Below, one piece after another: positions 7,221 to 14,911 of a DNA stretch of 18,077 nucleotides (positions are counted from its first letter, which is position 1; each line of letters starts with the position of its first letter). The position numbers and the translations under genes were made by a program. The notes under the pieces were generated by a model that saw nothing but the letters and a program-made list of their open reading frames with translations, had not been told where the DNA came from and did not search any database. Location of the stretch: NCBI GenBank assembly GCA_017543025.1, contig JAFYGX010000211.1, positions 1-18,077 on the forward strand, written 5' to 3'. The stretch comes from Solobacterium sp. GTDB lineage: Bacteria; Bacillota_I; Bacilli_A; Erysipelotrichales; Erysipelotrichaceae.

Positions 7221-8123
7221 ATGGAGATTATCAAAGTTGTCCCGCGCGGATACTGCCAGGGCGTTGTACGTGCAATTCAGATCGCAAGGCGCACGGCAGA
7301 AGAAAACCCCGGAAAGTCTATCTGCATGCTGGGAATGATTGTCCACAATCGGTTTGTCGTGGAAGAATGTGAAAAAATCGGAATACGATGTCTCGAAGCA
7401 TCCGGCAAGACACGGCTGGAACTGCTGGACCAGATTCAGGAAGGAATCGTGATTTTCACCGCGCATGGCGTCAGTGACGAAGTCAAGAAAAAAGCGGTCG
7501 AAAAAGGACTTCAGATTGTTGATGCGACCTGTCTCGATGTTGAGAAAACCCATCATCTCATTCGCAGTCATATTCAGTCGGGTGATGTGATTTATATCGG
7601 AAAGCGCAATCATCCGGAATCTGAAGGTGCAATCGGAATCAGCTCCAGAGTGCACCTTGTTTCAGATGAATCTGATCTTGAAACGCTCAGCGGTCTGGAA
7701 AACGTCATGATCACAAATCAGACAACCCTTTCGCTGTTGGATACAGAATCGCTGATCCGGAAATGCCTTGAAAAATATCCTTCCGCAATTGTAAATCCTG
7801 AGATCTGCAGCGCGACTACAATGCGTCAGAAAGCGGTCATGAAGCTGAAAGATGTCGATCTGCTGATTGTTGTCGGGGATCCGCATTCCAACAATTCAAA
7901 CCAGCTCAGAGAAATCGGAAAAAAAGCAGGCATCGCTGATGCTCTGCTGATTGAAACCGCCAATGATCTGAAAGAAGAACAGATCAGAGGAAAGAAAAAG
8001 ATTGCGGTTACCTCCGGCAGTTCGACCCCGACCGCCCTTACGGACGCTGTGATCGAGACTCTGGAACACTATGCGCAATCTTCGCTGTTTCAGATTATTC
8101 CACCCCATCAGGCGATCCTCTGA
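7221..8123 (+). CDS. ispH: IspH (LytB), 4-hydroxy-3-methylbut-2-enyl diphosphate reductase
   Basis: This 300-residue iron-sulfur reductase is the last step of the MEP pathway, turning HMBPP into IPP and DMAPP. The three cluster cysteines are C12 (RGYCQGV), C104 (DATCLDV) and C196 (EICSATTMRQ). Substrate-binding blocks are TAHGVS near 80, RNHPE near 129, GDPHSNNSNQL near 219 and TSGSSTP further on. ATG 7221 follows GCGGAGG at 7211-7217. The gene is divergent from cshB, and its last 29 bases overlap the convergent pseudouridine synthase gene. Confidence 0.97.
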   Translation: MEIIKVVPRGYCQGVVRAIQIARRTAEENPGKSICMLGMIVHNRFVVEECEKIGIRCLEASGKTRLELLDQIQEGIVIFTAHGVSDEVKKKAVEKGLQIVDATCLDVEKTHHLIRSHIQSGDVIYIGKRNHPESEGAIGISSRVHLVSDESDLETLSGLENVMITNQTTLSLLDTESLIRKCLEKYPSAIVNPEICSATTMRQKAVMKLKDVDLLIVVGDPHSNNSNQLREIGKKAGIADALLIETANDLKEEQIRGKKKIAVTSGSSTPTALTDAVIETLEHYAQSSLFQIIPPHQAIL

Positions 8124-8802
8124 GATCCGCCACTTCCTCTTCCGTCAGTTCCCGATACGCTCCCGGTGCAAGCGTTTCATCCAGAAGAAGATTCTTCATC
8201 CGGATCCGTTTCAGAGCAATCACTTCATTGCCGAGAACTGCAAACATCCGTTTGATCTGATGATATTTGCCTTCCTGCAGAATCACTCTGCAGGTTTTTT
8301 CTCCGGTGATGATCATATCTGCCGGCAGACACCGCTCTTCTTTCGAAAGAACGATCCCCTGTTTCATCCGCTGTACATCTGATTCGCTTAGCAGATCCCG
8401 TAAAGTAACTTCATACTCTTTTTCCACATGATGCCTGGGAGAGAGAAGGTTATGCCCAAGCATTCCGTCATTTGTTATCAGAAGCAGTCCCTCGGTATCC
8501 ATATCAAGTCTGCCAACCGGAAACAGTCCCTTTACAGCGCAGTCAATCAGATCAACTACCGTTTCTCTGTCATCTCTTGCCGCACTGATCACACCTTTCG
8601 GTTTATTCAGCATGAAATATACAAATTCCGTATACTCCGCTGCTTCTCCGTTCACTTCTACCACATCCTGTTTCGGATCAATATGAATTGAAGGAGATTT
8701 CACCCGCTGTCCGTTCACAGCGATCAGTCCGTTCCGGCACGCCTTGCGGATTTCATTGCGGGTTCCGTATCCCATATCACAGAGCATCTTATCCAGCCTC
8801 AT
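8095..8802 (-). CDS. RsuA-family 16S rRNA pseudouridine synthase
   Basis: This 235-residue enzyme isomerises uridine to pseudouridine in rRNA. Its N-terminal S4 RNA-binding domain covers residues 1-50 (MRLDKMLCDMGYGTRNEIRK). The catalytic domain has KPKGVISA near 67 and GRLDMDTEGLLL, where D100 is the nucleophile. YHQIKRMFAVLGNEV near 180 is a typical RsuA/RluB block. RsuA in Escherichia coli modifies U516 of 16S rRNA; the target here is inferred. It overlaps the upstream flippase gene by four bases (ATGA). An RsuA-like gene (ytzG) also adjoins ytgP/murJ in Bacillus subtilis. Confidence 0.9.
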   Translation of the reverse strand: MRLDKMLCDMGYGTRNEIRKACRNGLIAVNGQRVKSPSIHIDPKQDVVEVNGEAAEYTEFVYFMLNKPKGVISAARDDRETVVDLIDCAVKGLFPVGRLDMDTEGLLLITNDGMLGHNLLSPRHHVEKEYEVTLRDLLSESDVQRMKQGIVLSKEERCLPADMIITGEKTCRVILQEGKYHQIKRMFAVLGNEVIALKRIRMKNLLLDETLAPGAYRELTEEEVADLRGSPDGVE

Positions 8803-10469
8803 TTTTTCCTCCGATGCAACCGAAGCTGCCCTTTCATCAGCCGGCGAAGCAGATCTTTCATAGACCCGGTATGAAAAATCACCTGCGGCAGTTTCATCAG
8901 ACTCGATGTATAGAGATAAACGCCTCCTCCGACCAGTGCATAGACTCCCAGCTGCAGCAATGCAATCAGACGATTGGTTTCAACAACCCGGAACCCGAAA
9001 AAACGAAGCAGAAAAAACGCACCGTTCATGCATACACAGCAGACAAGCATCCGGAACAGCCGGATCATTGTCAGCCGGTAACTGACATTGAACTTGTTTG
9101 AAATCTTAGCCAGACACAGATAAATAATAGTCAGGGAACACAGTACACTCGAAGTGATTGCACCGCTGTAGCCCGTATACCGGATCAGCGGATAGAACGA
9201 GATGCACTTCACAATAAAACCGACAAACAGATAGAAGATGCTTTCCCGGCGGAAATGAAGCGTCATCATCATCGAACTGCAGATCGGTGTAATCGTCGTG
9301 GCCAGCGCAAGAAAACTCGACCAGCGCAGCGCTTCTTCACCATAGTTCAGATTCGCGGCACCGTACATGAGATAGTATATTGGCCTTGCCAGAACAAACA
9401 TGCTGAAACAGATCGGAACACCGATGTACAGCACCGTATCCAGACATTCCCGCACATTCTTCTGCAGCTCTTTCATGTCATTTTTCTCAAGCGCAATCGT
9501 CATGTACGGAACAATGCCGGCAGAAAATCCGATGCCGAGAACCTGAGGTATGGAAGTCAGCTTATCACACTGCATCTGAATAATTCCGTAAAGAAGCTTT
9601 GCGGTTTCATATTCCATACCAAGACTGGTATTCAGAGATATGAAGTAGTGCGTATTGATCAGCGTCTGCGAATTGCCGAGAATGGACACAACCAAATACG
9701 GAATTCCGAATGCAAACAGCTCCTTTATGATTTCCGTACGGTCCGCACTCTCTTTTTCTTGTACTCGGGCCAATACCCGGATCGAACCGATATTCAGCCG
9801 ATCATAACGCATATAATATATGATTGCGACAAGTGCACCGATCGATGTGGAAAGCACCGCCATATAGATCGCAAAAATCCGATCAAGATGGAGCACATAA
9901 ACGACAAACGCCCCGAGTCCGAGCAGCGCAGCTACCCGCGACATCTGTTCAATGACCTGACTGGTAGCGTAAACCTTAAGGTCCTTCATTCCCTGATAAA
10001 AACTTCGATAACTGTACAGAATTGGCACAAGAAATAATGCAAGAGAAAGGATGATAAAGGAAGTCTTCATCTGTTTCAGATCAACCGGCGTTGCGTCCGC
10101 CCCGAGAAGCGAAACGGAAAGCGGCCCGGAAAGACCGATAAACATGATCATCATCACAAGCCCGCTCACACCGAGTATCAGCGTACTCAGCCGTCGTACA
10201 AGCAGAACGGTCTTATAATCATCCCGGCTTGCAAATTTCGCAATCAGTGCAGCAATTGCGTACGGAAGGCCTGCAGAGCTGATCTGAAGAAGAATATTGT
10301 AATAATTATAAGCACCGGTATAGAAAACCATATTATTTTCTGTCGCGATCGCCGTAAACGGAACCACATAAAAAAGACCGATTGCTTTAGAAAGAAAGAT
10401 TCCTGCAGAACTGGTCAATGAGCCAGCGATAAAGGACTGTTTGACTCTCTTTGCGGAATTTTCACTCAT
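8799..10469 (-). CDS. murJ: MurJ-like lipid II flippase (YtgP/SpoVB family, MOP superfamily)
   Basis: This 556-residue polytopic membrane protein has about 14 hydrophobic segments. It opens with the family signature KRVKQSFIAGSLTSSAGIFL followed by SKAIGLFYVVPF. The length and N-terminus match the YtgP/SpoVB polysaccharide-transport group, whose member YtgP is the MurJ lipid II flippase of Bacillus subtilis. It would move the peptidoglycan precursor across the membrane. Gene order (flippase then RsuA-type enzyme) is the same as around ytgP. The start overlaps the end of the lipoprotein gene by 8 bases. A role in another polysaccharide cannot be excluded, as family members differ in substrate. 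Confidence 0.85.
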   Translation of the reverse strand: MSENSAKRVKQSFIAGSLTSSAGIFLSKAIGLFYVVPFTAIATENNMVFYTGAYNYYNILLQISSAGLPYAIAALIAKFASRDDYKTVLLVRRLSTLILGVSGLVMMIMFIGLSGPLSVSLLGADATPVDLKQMKTSFIILSLALFLVPILYSYRSFYQGMKDLKVYATSQVIEQMSRVAALLGLGAFVVYVLHLDRIFAIYMAVLSTSIGALVAIIYYMRYDRLNIGSIRVLARVQEKESADRTEIIKELFAFGIPYLVVSILGNSQTLINTHYFISLNTSLGMEYETAKLLYGIIQMQCDKLTSIPQVLGIGFSAGIVPYMTIALEKNDMKELQKNVRECLDTVLYIGVPICFSMFVLARPIYYLMYGAANLNYGEEALRWSSFLALATTITPICSSMMMTLHFRRESIFYLFVGFIVKCISFYPLIRYTGYSGAITSSVLCSLTIIYLCLAKISNKFNVSYRLTMIRLFRMLVCCVCMNGAFFLLRFFGFRVVETNRLIALLQLGVYALVGGGVYLYTSSLMKLPQVIFHTGSMKDLLRRLMKGQLRLHRRKK

Positions 10470-11022
10470 GTGTCAGAGACTCCTGTTGCTGAGCGGCTTC
10501 GGTTCCCGCATTATCTGAGCTAATTCCCTCACTGTTGAGTGTAAACGAAAGATACTCGCGGTGCGCGCTTTCGCGGTTCTTGTCACGCCATTCCACAAGC
10601 ATTTCAATATCAATGCTGTCCTCCATGCATTCACCAGACAGTACGAGACCTTTGACAAAGCCTTTATCTATTCTGGACTGATATGGAATCAGCGAATAAT
10701 CCGTTCCTTCAAACACACCGATACTGGGCATCATTTCCGAATTCTGTTCAAACTCGACATCCTTCCGGATCGCCATCAGAACAACCTCGTACATTGCAAT
10801 CTGAGCTTCATCCAGAAAAATATAATATCTGTGAATACCGTCCGCCAGCGTGGTCATTTCCCCGCTGATATGGTAATACTTTGAATCAGCCTGAAAACGG
10901 TCATTGTCTGTGATTGATTTATAATACCCTTCATACGCTTCGATTCCGGCAGAATTATCTTTCTGCAGGAAGCATCCGGTAAGAAGAAAAACACTGAGAA
11001 CTGCGGCTAACCATTTCTTCAT
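10462..11022 (-). CDS. Predicted lipoprotein of unknown function
   Basis: I do not recognise this family. The 186-residue protein begins with a lipoprotein signal (MKKWLAAVLSVFLLTGC), where cysteine 17 would be lipidated and anchored outside the membrane. The rest is soluble with no repeats: an N-terminal part with ISGEMTTLADGIHRYYIFL, which has a beta-strand pattern, and a polar C-terminus ending EAAQQQESLTHE. ATG 11022 is preferred over ATG 11034 because TGAGG lies 7 bases upstream of it and the promoter -10 at 11040-11045 would start the RNA at about the first ATG. It is the first gene of the operon with the flippase and the pseudouridine synthase, so a cell-envelope role is plausible. Confidence 0.75.
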   Translation of the reverse strand: MKKWLAAVLSVFLLTGCFLQKDNSAGIEAYEGYYKSITDNDRFQADSKYYHISGEMTTLADGIHRYYIFLDEAQIAMYEVVLMAIRKDVEFEQNSEMMPSIGVFEGTDYSLIPYQSRIDKGFVKGLVLSGECMEDSIDIEMLVEWRDKNRESAHREYLSFTLNSEGISSDNAGTEAAQQQESLTHE

Positions 11023-11039
11023 AAATAACCTCATCTCGG

Positions 11040-11048
11040 ATTATACCA
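11040..11048 (-). promoter_or_regulatory. Extended -10 promoter of the lipoprotein-murJ operon
   Basis: The minus strand reads TGGTATAAT, a perfect extended -10. A weak -35 (TTCGCT) lies 16 bases upstream. The predicted start point is near 11033, so the leader is only about 11 bases. Confidence 0.65.
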
Positions 11049-11115
11049 TAGGTAGCTCGAAAGCGAATTGCTTTGTTGCATCCGCCGCCATCTCCATCTG
11101 TCATGAAACCGCTGT

Positions 11116-11153
11116 AACAAAACGAATCTCCTGCCTTTACAGAAGATTCGTTT
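11116..11153 (-). terminator. Terminator after tyrS
   Basis: The arms AAACGAATCT (11120-11129) and AGATTCGTTT (11144-11153) pair over 10 bp, with a further CTG/CAG pairing inside. On the minus strand the hairpin is followed by TTTTGTT. It begins 6 bases after the tyrS stop codon. Confidence 0.8.
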
Positions 11154-11159
11154 CGAGAC

Positions 11160-12410
11160 TTATTCAAATGTAATAACGATATAGTTCTTCTTTCCTTTGC
11201 GGAGAATCAGAAATTCCTGATTGACTGCCCTGGCTTTCTCAAGCACATAATCAAGCGCGGTCACCTTTTCACCGTTAACTGTGACGCTTCCCTGCTGAAT
11301 CAGTTTTCTGGCATCGCTTCTGGATCTGGATACTTCGGATGCAACGAGAGCTTCGATCAGTGCAATTCCGTCCGCAACCGCAACTTTCTTTGCATCCGCA
11401 AGTCCTTCCTTCATCTCCTGTACAGAAAGATCCATTATATTTCCGCGGAAAAAGGTTTCCGTAATTTTCTTTGCCTTGGCAAGTCCGTCTTCTCCATGAA
11501 CAATCGCAGTCAGTTCTTCTGCCAGTGCCTTCTGTGCTTCCCGAAGTTCCGGATGTTCCTTCAGTGATTCTTCAAGCGTCATGATTTCTTCCGGAGAACG
11601 GAAAGACAGCCGCTTCAGATAATCAATGACATCCGCATCCGGTGTATTCAGCCAGAACTGATAGAACTCATAAGCGCTTGTTCTTTCAGGATCCAGCCAG
11701 ATGTTCTTCCCTTCCGATTTGCCGAATTTGGAACCATCCGATTTTGTAATCAGCGGTGATGTGATGCCGAACGGCTTAGCTTCTTCTCCCATTACCTTCC
11801 GGATCAGTTCCATACCGGTCGTAAGATTTCCCCACTGATCGCTTCCGCCGATCTGAATCTGACAGTTATATGTCTGATAGAGATGAAGCCAGTCCATTGC
11901 CTGCATGATCGTGTAGGAAAACTCCGTATAGGAGATTCCGGAATCCAGCCGCTTGCGTATCGTATCCTTCTGCAGCATGTAGGAGACATTGAAGAGCTTT
12001 CCGTAATCACGCAGATAATCCAGCAGGGTCATGGAACCGAGCCAGTTGTTGTTATTTTCCATTATCGCGGCATTCTCTCCGTCAAAGGAAAGGAAATGCG
12101 CAAGCTGCTTCCGGATGCATTCCGCATTATAGAGCACTTCTTCATGCGTCAGAAGTTTACGCTCCGTGGTCGGACGCGGATCGCCGATCATTCCTGTAAA
12201 TCCGCCGCACAGAGCAATCGGACGATGCCCGGCACGCTGATAGCGGCAAAGCAGGATAATCTGCTGCAGATGACCGACATGCAGCGAATCCGCTGTAGGA
12301 TCAAATCCGCAGTATACCGTGACCGGTTTTTTCAATGTTTCTTTCAGGCCGTCAAGATCTGTCACATCCTTGACAAGCCCGCGCCAATGCAGTTCCTCAA
12401 TAAAATCCAT
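11160..12410 (-). CDS. tyrS: Tyrosyl-tRNA synthetase
   Basis: This 416-residue class I synthetase charges tRNA-Tyr. The HIGH motif appears as HVGH at residues 44-47 within PTADSLHVGHL. The tyrosine-binding region has QIGGSDQWGN near 186, and the KMSKS loop is KFGKS at 228-232. A C-terminal S4 domain (KLIQQGSVTVNGEKV) ends the protein. The upstream frame start at 12479 is rejected: ATG 12410 gives the normal N-terminus (MDFIEELHWRGLV) and has GGAGAG about 8 bases before it. The extra upstream codons fall in the T-box leader. Confidence 0.97.
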   Translation of the reverse strand: MDFIEELHWRGLVKDVTDLDGLKETLKKPVTVYCGFDPTADSLHVGHLQQIILLCRYQRAGHRPIALCGGFTGMIGDPRPTTERKLLTHEEVLYNAECIRKQLAHFLSFDGENAAIMENNNNWLGSMTLLDYLRDYGKLFNVSYMLQKDTIRKRLDSGISYTEFSYTIMQAMDWLHLYQTYNCQIQIGGSDQWGNLTTGMELIRKVMGEEAKPFGITSPLITKSDGSKFGKSEGKNIWLDPERTSAYEFYQFWLNTPDADVIDYLKRLSFRSPEEIMTLEESLKEHPELREAQKALAEELTAIVHGEDGLAKAKKITETFFRGNIMDLSVQEMKEGLADAKKVAVADGIALIEALVASEVSRSRSDARKLIQQGSVTVNGEKVTALDYVLEKARAVNQEFLILRKGKKNYIVITFE

Positions 12411-12652
12411 GTGTATTCTCTCCATTTCCTTATAAAAAGAGCATCCCTGATCTAAGGACGCTCTTATGCGCGGTACCACCTTAGTTCACAGCAATCCTTT
12501 CTGCTGTGCACCTCTGTTCCGTTAACGCCGAACTACGATCTGAATTTCTTCAGAAAGCTCCCGGGTGTATTCACTGCACTGTTCCGTCCCCTTTCACCAT
12601 CCGGGGCGTCTCTGCTTCAGAACTGCCTGCAGTTACTATTTCCGTTCATTGC
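12411..12652 (-). ncRNA. Tyrosine T-box leader riboswitch
   Basis: On the minus strand the tyrS leader of about 240 bases carries the conserved T-box AAGGTGGTACCGCG (12470-12483). It is followed by a terminator at 12433-12465 (AAGAGC stem, then TTTTT). The candidate specifier codon is TAC, a tyrosine codon, read on the minus strand at 12569-12567 within GAATACAC. Uncharged tRNA-Tyr pairing with the specifier and the T-box bulge would favour the antiterminator and allow tyrS expression. The specifier assignment is by eye; the T-box itself is certain. Confidence 0.92.
12433..12465 (-). terminator. T-box regulated terminator upstream of tyrS
   Basis: On the minus strand, AAGAGCGTCC pairs with GGGATGCTCTT, with two wobble pairs, and a T run follows. 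This is the hairpin that competes with the T-box antiterminator. Confidence 0.85.
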
Positions 12653-12659
12653 CGAATGA

Positions 12660-12688
12660 ATCTTACAAAACGCTGATAAATCTGTCAA
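12660..12688 (-). promoter_or_regulatory. Sigma-A promoter of the tyrS T-box transcript
   Basis: On the minus strand a perfect TTGACA (12688-12683) is followed by a 17-base spacer and TAAGAT (12665-12660). The start point would be near 12652. The -35 overlaps the ccpA stop codon at 12685-12687. Confidence 0.85.
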
Positions 12689-13677
12689 TTCTTTGTTGTT
12701 TCACGCGGTGTAAACAGATAACTCAGCTCAATTTCCTTCTCAAAATCCTTCTGTTCCTGCAGCATCTTTGTCATCACGCGCATAGATACTGCACCGAGAT
12801 CATATGCCGGAATAGAGAACGAAGAGATCTGAGGCCGGAACATATGATTATATTTTGTGTCAATCACACATACGACTTCCAGATCATCGGGTACACGGTA
12901 TCCGTTCTCCACAGCAGAATTGACAATTGCCATCGCCTGAGAATCACGGTTTCCGATCAATACATCAAATTTGTGCGTCTTCAGATAGCCAGCCAGGAAT
13001 TCATAACTGGATCTTGCAGCTCCCGGAACCTGCACAAACCCCCTGAACTTCTTTCCGTTCTTCCGGAATGCGGCTTCCGCTCCGTGAATCATCTGTTCTG
13101 TTGCATAACGGTTCTTGCGATCTTCCACAATTCCGATCTCTTCCCTGCCTTCTTCGAGATATTTCATCGTAAGCTCATAGATTGCTTTTTCAATATCCAC
13201 GAATACGCAGCAGACATTATCTGCTTTCACATGATTCTGAATTACAACAATCGGAATGGAATACTGTTTCAGTTTTTCCACCTCGTCCATGTTCAGCTTG
13301 TCGTTATAAATAATGACGCCGTCCACACGCGACTTGATGATATCTTCAATAATATCGTTGATATCCGTAATACCTGCCGTAATCGTGTGCAGCATGATGT
13401 TGTAATTGTAGATCTTAGCAACATCAATCAATCCGTTGATGATCTGACCGGTATATGTAAAACTGGCCTCCGGTACAACAAGACCGATCGTAGTTGTTTT
13501 CTGTAGTGCCAGACCCTGCGCAATTGCATTTGGTTTATATCCGAGTTTCTCAATCGCATCCTGTACTCTCTGACGGGTTGGTTCCTTTACGACAGTAGAA
13601 CCATTAATCACTCTGGAAACTGTAGCCAGGGAAACACCCGCTTCTTTTGCTACATCGTATATCGTTACCCGTTTCAT
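12685..13677 (-). CDS. ccpA: LacI-family regulator, probable catabolite control protein CcpA
   Basis: This 330-residue LacI/GalR-type repressor has an N-terminal helix-turn-helix (TIYDVAKEAGVSLATVSRVI) and the hinge segment YKPNAIAQGLALQKTTTIGL, very close to that of CcpA. A periplasmic-binding-protein-like effector domain follows. CcpA binds cre sites together with phosphorylated HPr and mediates carbon catabolite control. The call is strengthened by context: ytxG-like genes upstream and tyrS nearby echo the ytxG-ytxH-ccpA region of Bacillus subtilis. Its promoter carries a cre-like site. The gene lies 33 bases after the coiled-coil gene and has a weak ribosome-binding site (AGGGTG). The C-terminal half is more divergent, so another LacI-type specificity remains possible. 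Confidence 0.75.
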   Translation of the reverse strand: MKRVTIYDVAKEAGVSLATVSRVINGSTVVKEPTRQRVQDAIEKLGYKPNAIAQGLALQKTTTIGLVVPEASFTYTGQIINGLIDVAKIYNYNIMLHTITAGITDINDIIEDIIKSRVDGVIIYNDKLNMDEVEKLKQYSIPIVVIQNHVKADNVCCVFVDIEKAIYELTMKYLEEGREEIGIVEDRKNRYATEQMIHGAEAAFRKNGKKFRGFVQVPGAARSSYEFLAGYLKTHKFDVLIGNRDSQAMAIVNSAVENGYRVPDDLEVVCVIDTKYNHMFRPQISSFSIPAYDLGAVSMRVMTKMLQEQKDFEKEIELSYLFTPRETTKN

Positions 13678-13710
13678 AAATCACCCTATTCTAAGCGCAG
13701 AGAATGAAAG

Positions 13711-14412
13711 TTACTCACCCTCTTTTTTATTCAGCAGATCATTGATGGCTGCAGAGCCTTTATCTGCGAGATCCTTTGCGCTGGCTTTCGTTTTTTCGAT
13801 CGTATCGTGGACTTCCGGTTTATTTACAAACTCATTGATTGCCTTCGATGCATTCTCGACACCGGAATTGACAGACTGCGCAGCTTTGTCCAGTTCCGAT
13901 CTGAGATTATTCTTTGTCTCTTCGGAAAGAATAGAATCTACGGTACTTCCGGCTTTTGTACTGATTTCCTTTACCATCGCCTCTGCGTCATCCAGTTTTT
14001 TCTTCAGTTCAGGGTTGGAGGAAATCTGTTCTACAGCCGCTTTCAGATCAGAGATCGCCTTTACAGCGTTTGCTCTGAGATATTCCAGTGTCTTTGCGAC
14101 ATTTTCATTCTTTGACAGCTCATCAGCTTTTTTTCTGACTTCTTCAATTGTTTCATTTACGGACTTCATTGCATTATCTCTAATCTCGTTGATTTTTTTC
14201 GTCTGCTCTTCCGAAAGCTTAAGATCGATGGGCTTCTTTTCTCCATCTTCATCCCGGGAAATTCCCTGAATCTTTTCTTTCAGATCGGCAACTGTCTGTT
14301 CAATCGAAGCAATCGGTTCTTCTTTTTTCTCACTAACTTCCGGTTCAGAAGGTTTGTTTTCATCAGCCGTATTCTCTGCTGCTTCATTCAGTTCTTTCTT
14401 CTCTTCACTCAT
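13711..14412 (-). CDS. Charged, helical YtxH-position protein of unknown function
   Basis: This 233-residue highly charged protein has no signal peptide and no membrane segment. It starts with an acidic, low-complexity stretch (about residues 1-35, rich in E, N and P). Long amphipathic helices follow, rich in K, E, A and S, with recurrent segments such as AMKSVNETIEEVRKKADEL and NEFVNKPEVHDTIEKTKASA. This suggests a coiled coil or an apolipoprotein-like bundle. It sits where ytxH lies in the ytxG-ytxH-ccpA arrangement, but the membrane helix of YtxH is missing, so homology is not shown. GGAGGAG lies about 12 bases upstream of ATG 14412. It is cotranscribed with its neighbours. Confidence 0.7.
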   Translation of the reverse strand: MSEEKKELNEAAENTADENKPSEPEVSEKKEEPIASIEQTVADLKEKIQGISRDEDGEKKPIDLKLSEEQTKKINEIRDNAMKSVNETIEEVRKKADELSKNENVAKTLEYLRANAVKAISDLKAAVEQISSNPELKKKLDDAEAMVKEISTKAGSTVDSILSEETKNNLRSELDKAAQSVNSGVENASKAINEFVNKPEVHDTIEKTKASAKDLADKGSAAINDLLNKKEGE

Positions 14413-14460
14413 GTCTCAGAATTCTCCTCCATTTATTTAATTTTTCTGCAACTTTATATG

Positions 14461-14862
14461 TCAGTTTTTTTTTACTTTCTGCAGTTCGCTTTCATCTGCC
14501 GGACGAACTTCATCATACAGATCAGCACTCTGAAGTTTTTCCGACACATAATCTTTCATTTTTGTAACGCTGTCTCCGGCATTTTCAATCATCTCATTCA
14601 TGGAAGACATAGTCTTATCATGCACATCATCCAGCGTGTGGCTGTATTTCACAACTGTATCGAGCGGTGCCTGCGCTTTTACAAGGCTTTCATTGACAGA
14701 CTTAACAGTCGGATCAAGTTCCTTGATAATCAGTGTTGATTCATCAACCATTTTGGCAAGACGGTGCAGAACAATACAGAGCAAAACAAGTGCGACCGCT
14801 CCCAGAATCGGCAAAAGCTGCCTGGCAACAGCACTCAAATCCATTAATAATGCATCTATCAT
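14461..14862 (-). CDS. DUF948 (YtxG-like) membrane-anchored protein
   Basis: This 133-residue protein has one N-terminal membrane helix (LLPILGAVALVLLCIVLH, about residues 16-33). A soluble helical part follows with the pattern LIIKELDPTVKSVNESL. This is the architecture of the DUF948 family, to which the general stress protein YtxG belongs; the molecular function is unknown. ATG 14862 has AAGAGG about 9 bases upstream. It is the first gene of a three-gene operon with the charged helical protein and ccpA, and the promoter lies just upstream. Confidence 0.75.
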   Translation of the reverse strand: MIDALLMDLSAVARQLLPILGAVALVLLCIVLHRLAKMVDESTLIIKELDPTVKSVNESLVKAQAPLDTVVKYSHTLDDVHDKTMSSMNEMIENAGDSVTKMKDYVSEKLQSADLYDEVRPADESELQKVKKN

Positions 14863-14883
14863 AATGATTACCTCTTCCTCTTG

Positions 14884-14911
14884 ATTATATCCTCAAATGA
14901 AAACGTTTCAA
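14884..14911 (-). promoter_or_regulatory. Sigma-A promoter of the ytxG-like/ccpA operon
   Basis: On the minus strand TTGAAA (14911-14906), a 16-base spacer and a perfect TATAAT (14889-14884) lie about 20 bases ahead of the first gene. Confidence 0.8.
14898..14910. promoter_or_regulatory. cre-like operator overlapping the -35
   Basis: TGAAAACGTTTCA is close to the catabolite-responsive element consensus, with its central CG and A/T-rich flanks, but is one base shorter than the full symmetric form. It covers most of the -35 and part of the spacer of the ccpA operon promoter, a position expected for repression. CcpA binding is inferred. Confidence 0.55.

Noticed and set aside
9255..10037. Plus-strand open frame of 260 codons
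   Set aside because: Antisense to the MurJ-like gene; low-complexity basic translation without motifs.
12565..13506. Long plus-strand open frame of 313 codons
   Set aside because: It is antisense to ccpA and the T-box, has a cysteine/histidine-rich composition typical of shadow frames, and no ribosome-binding site.
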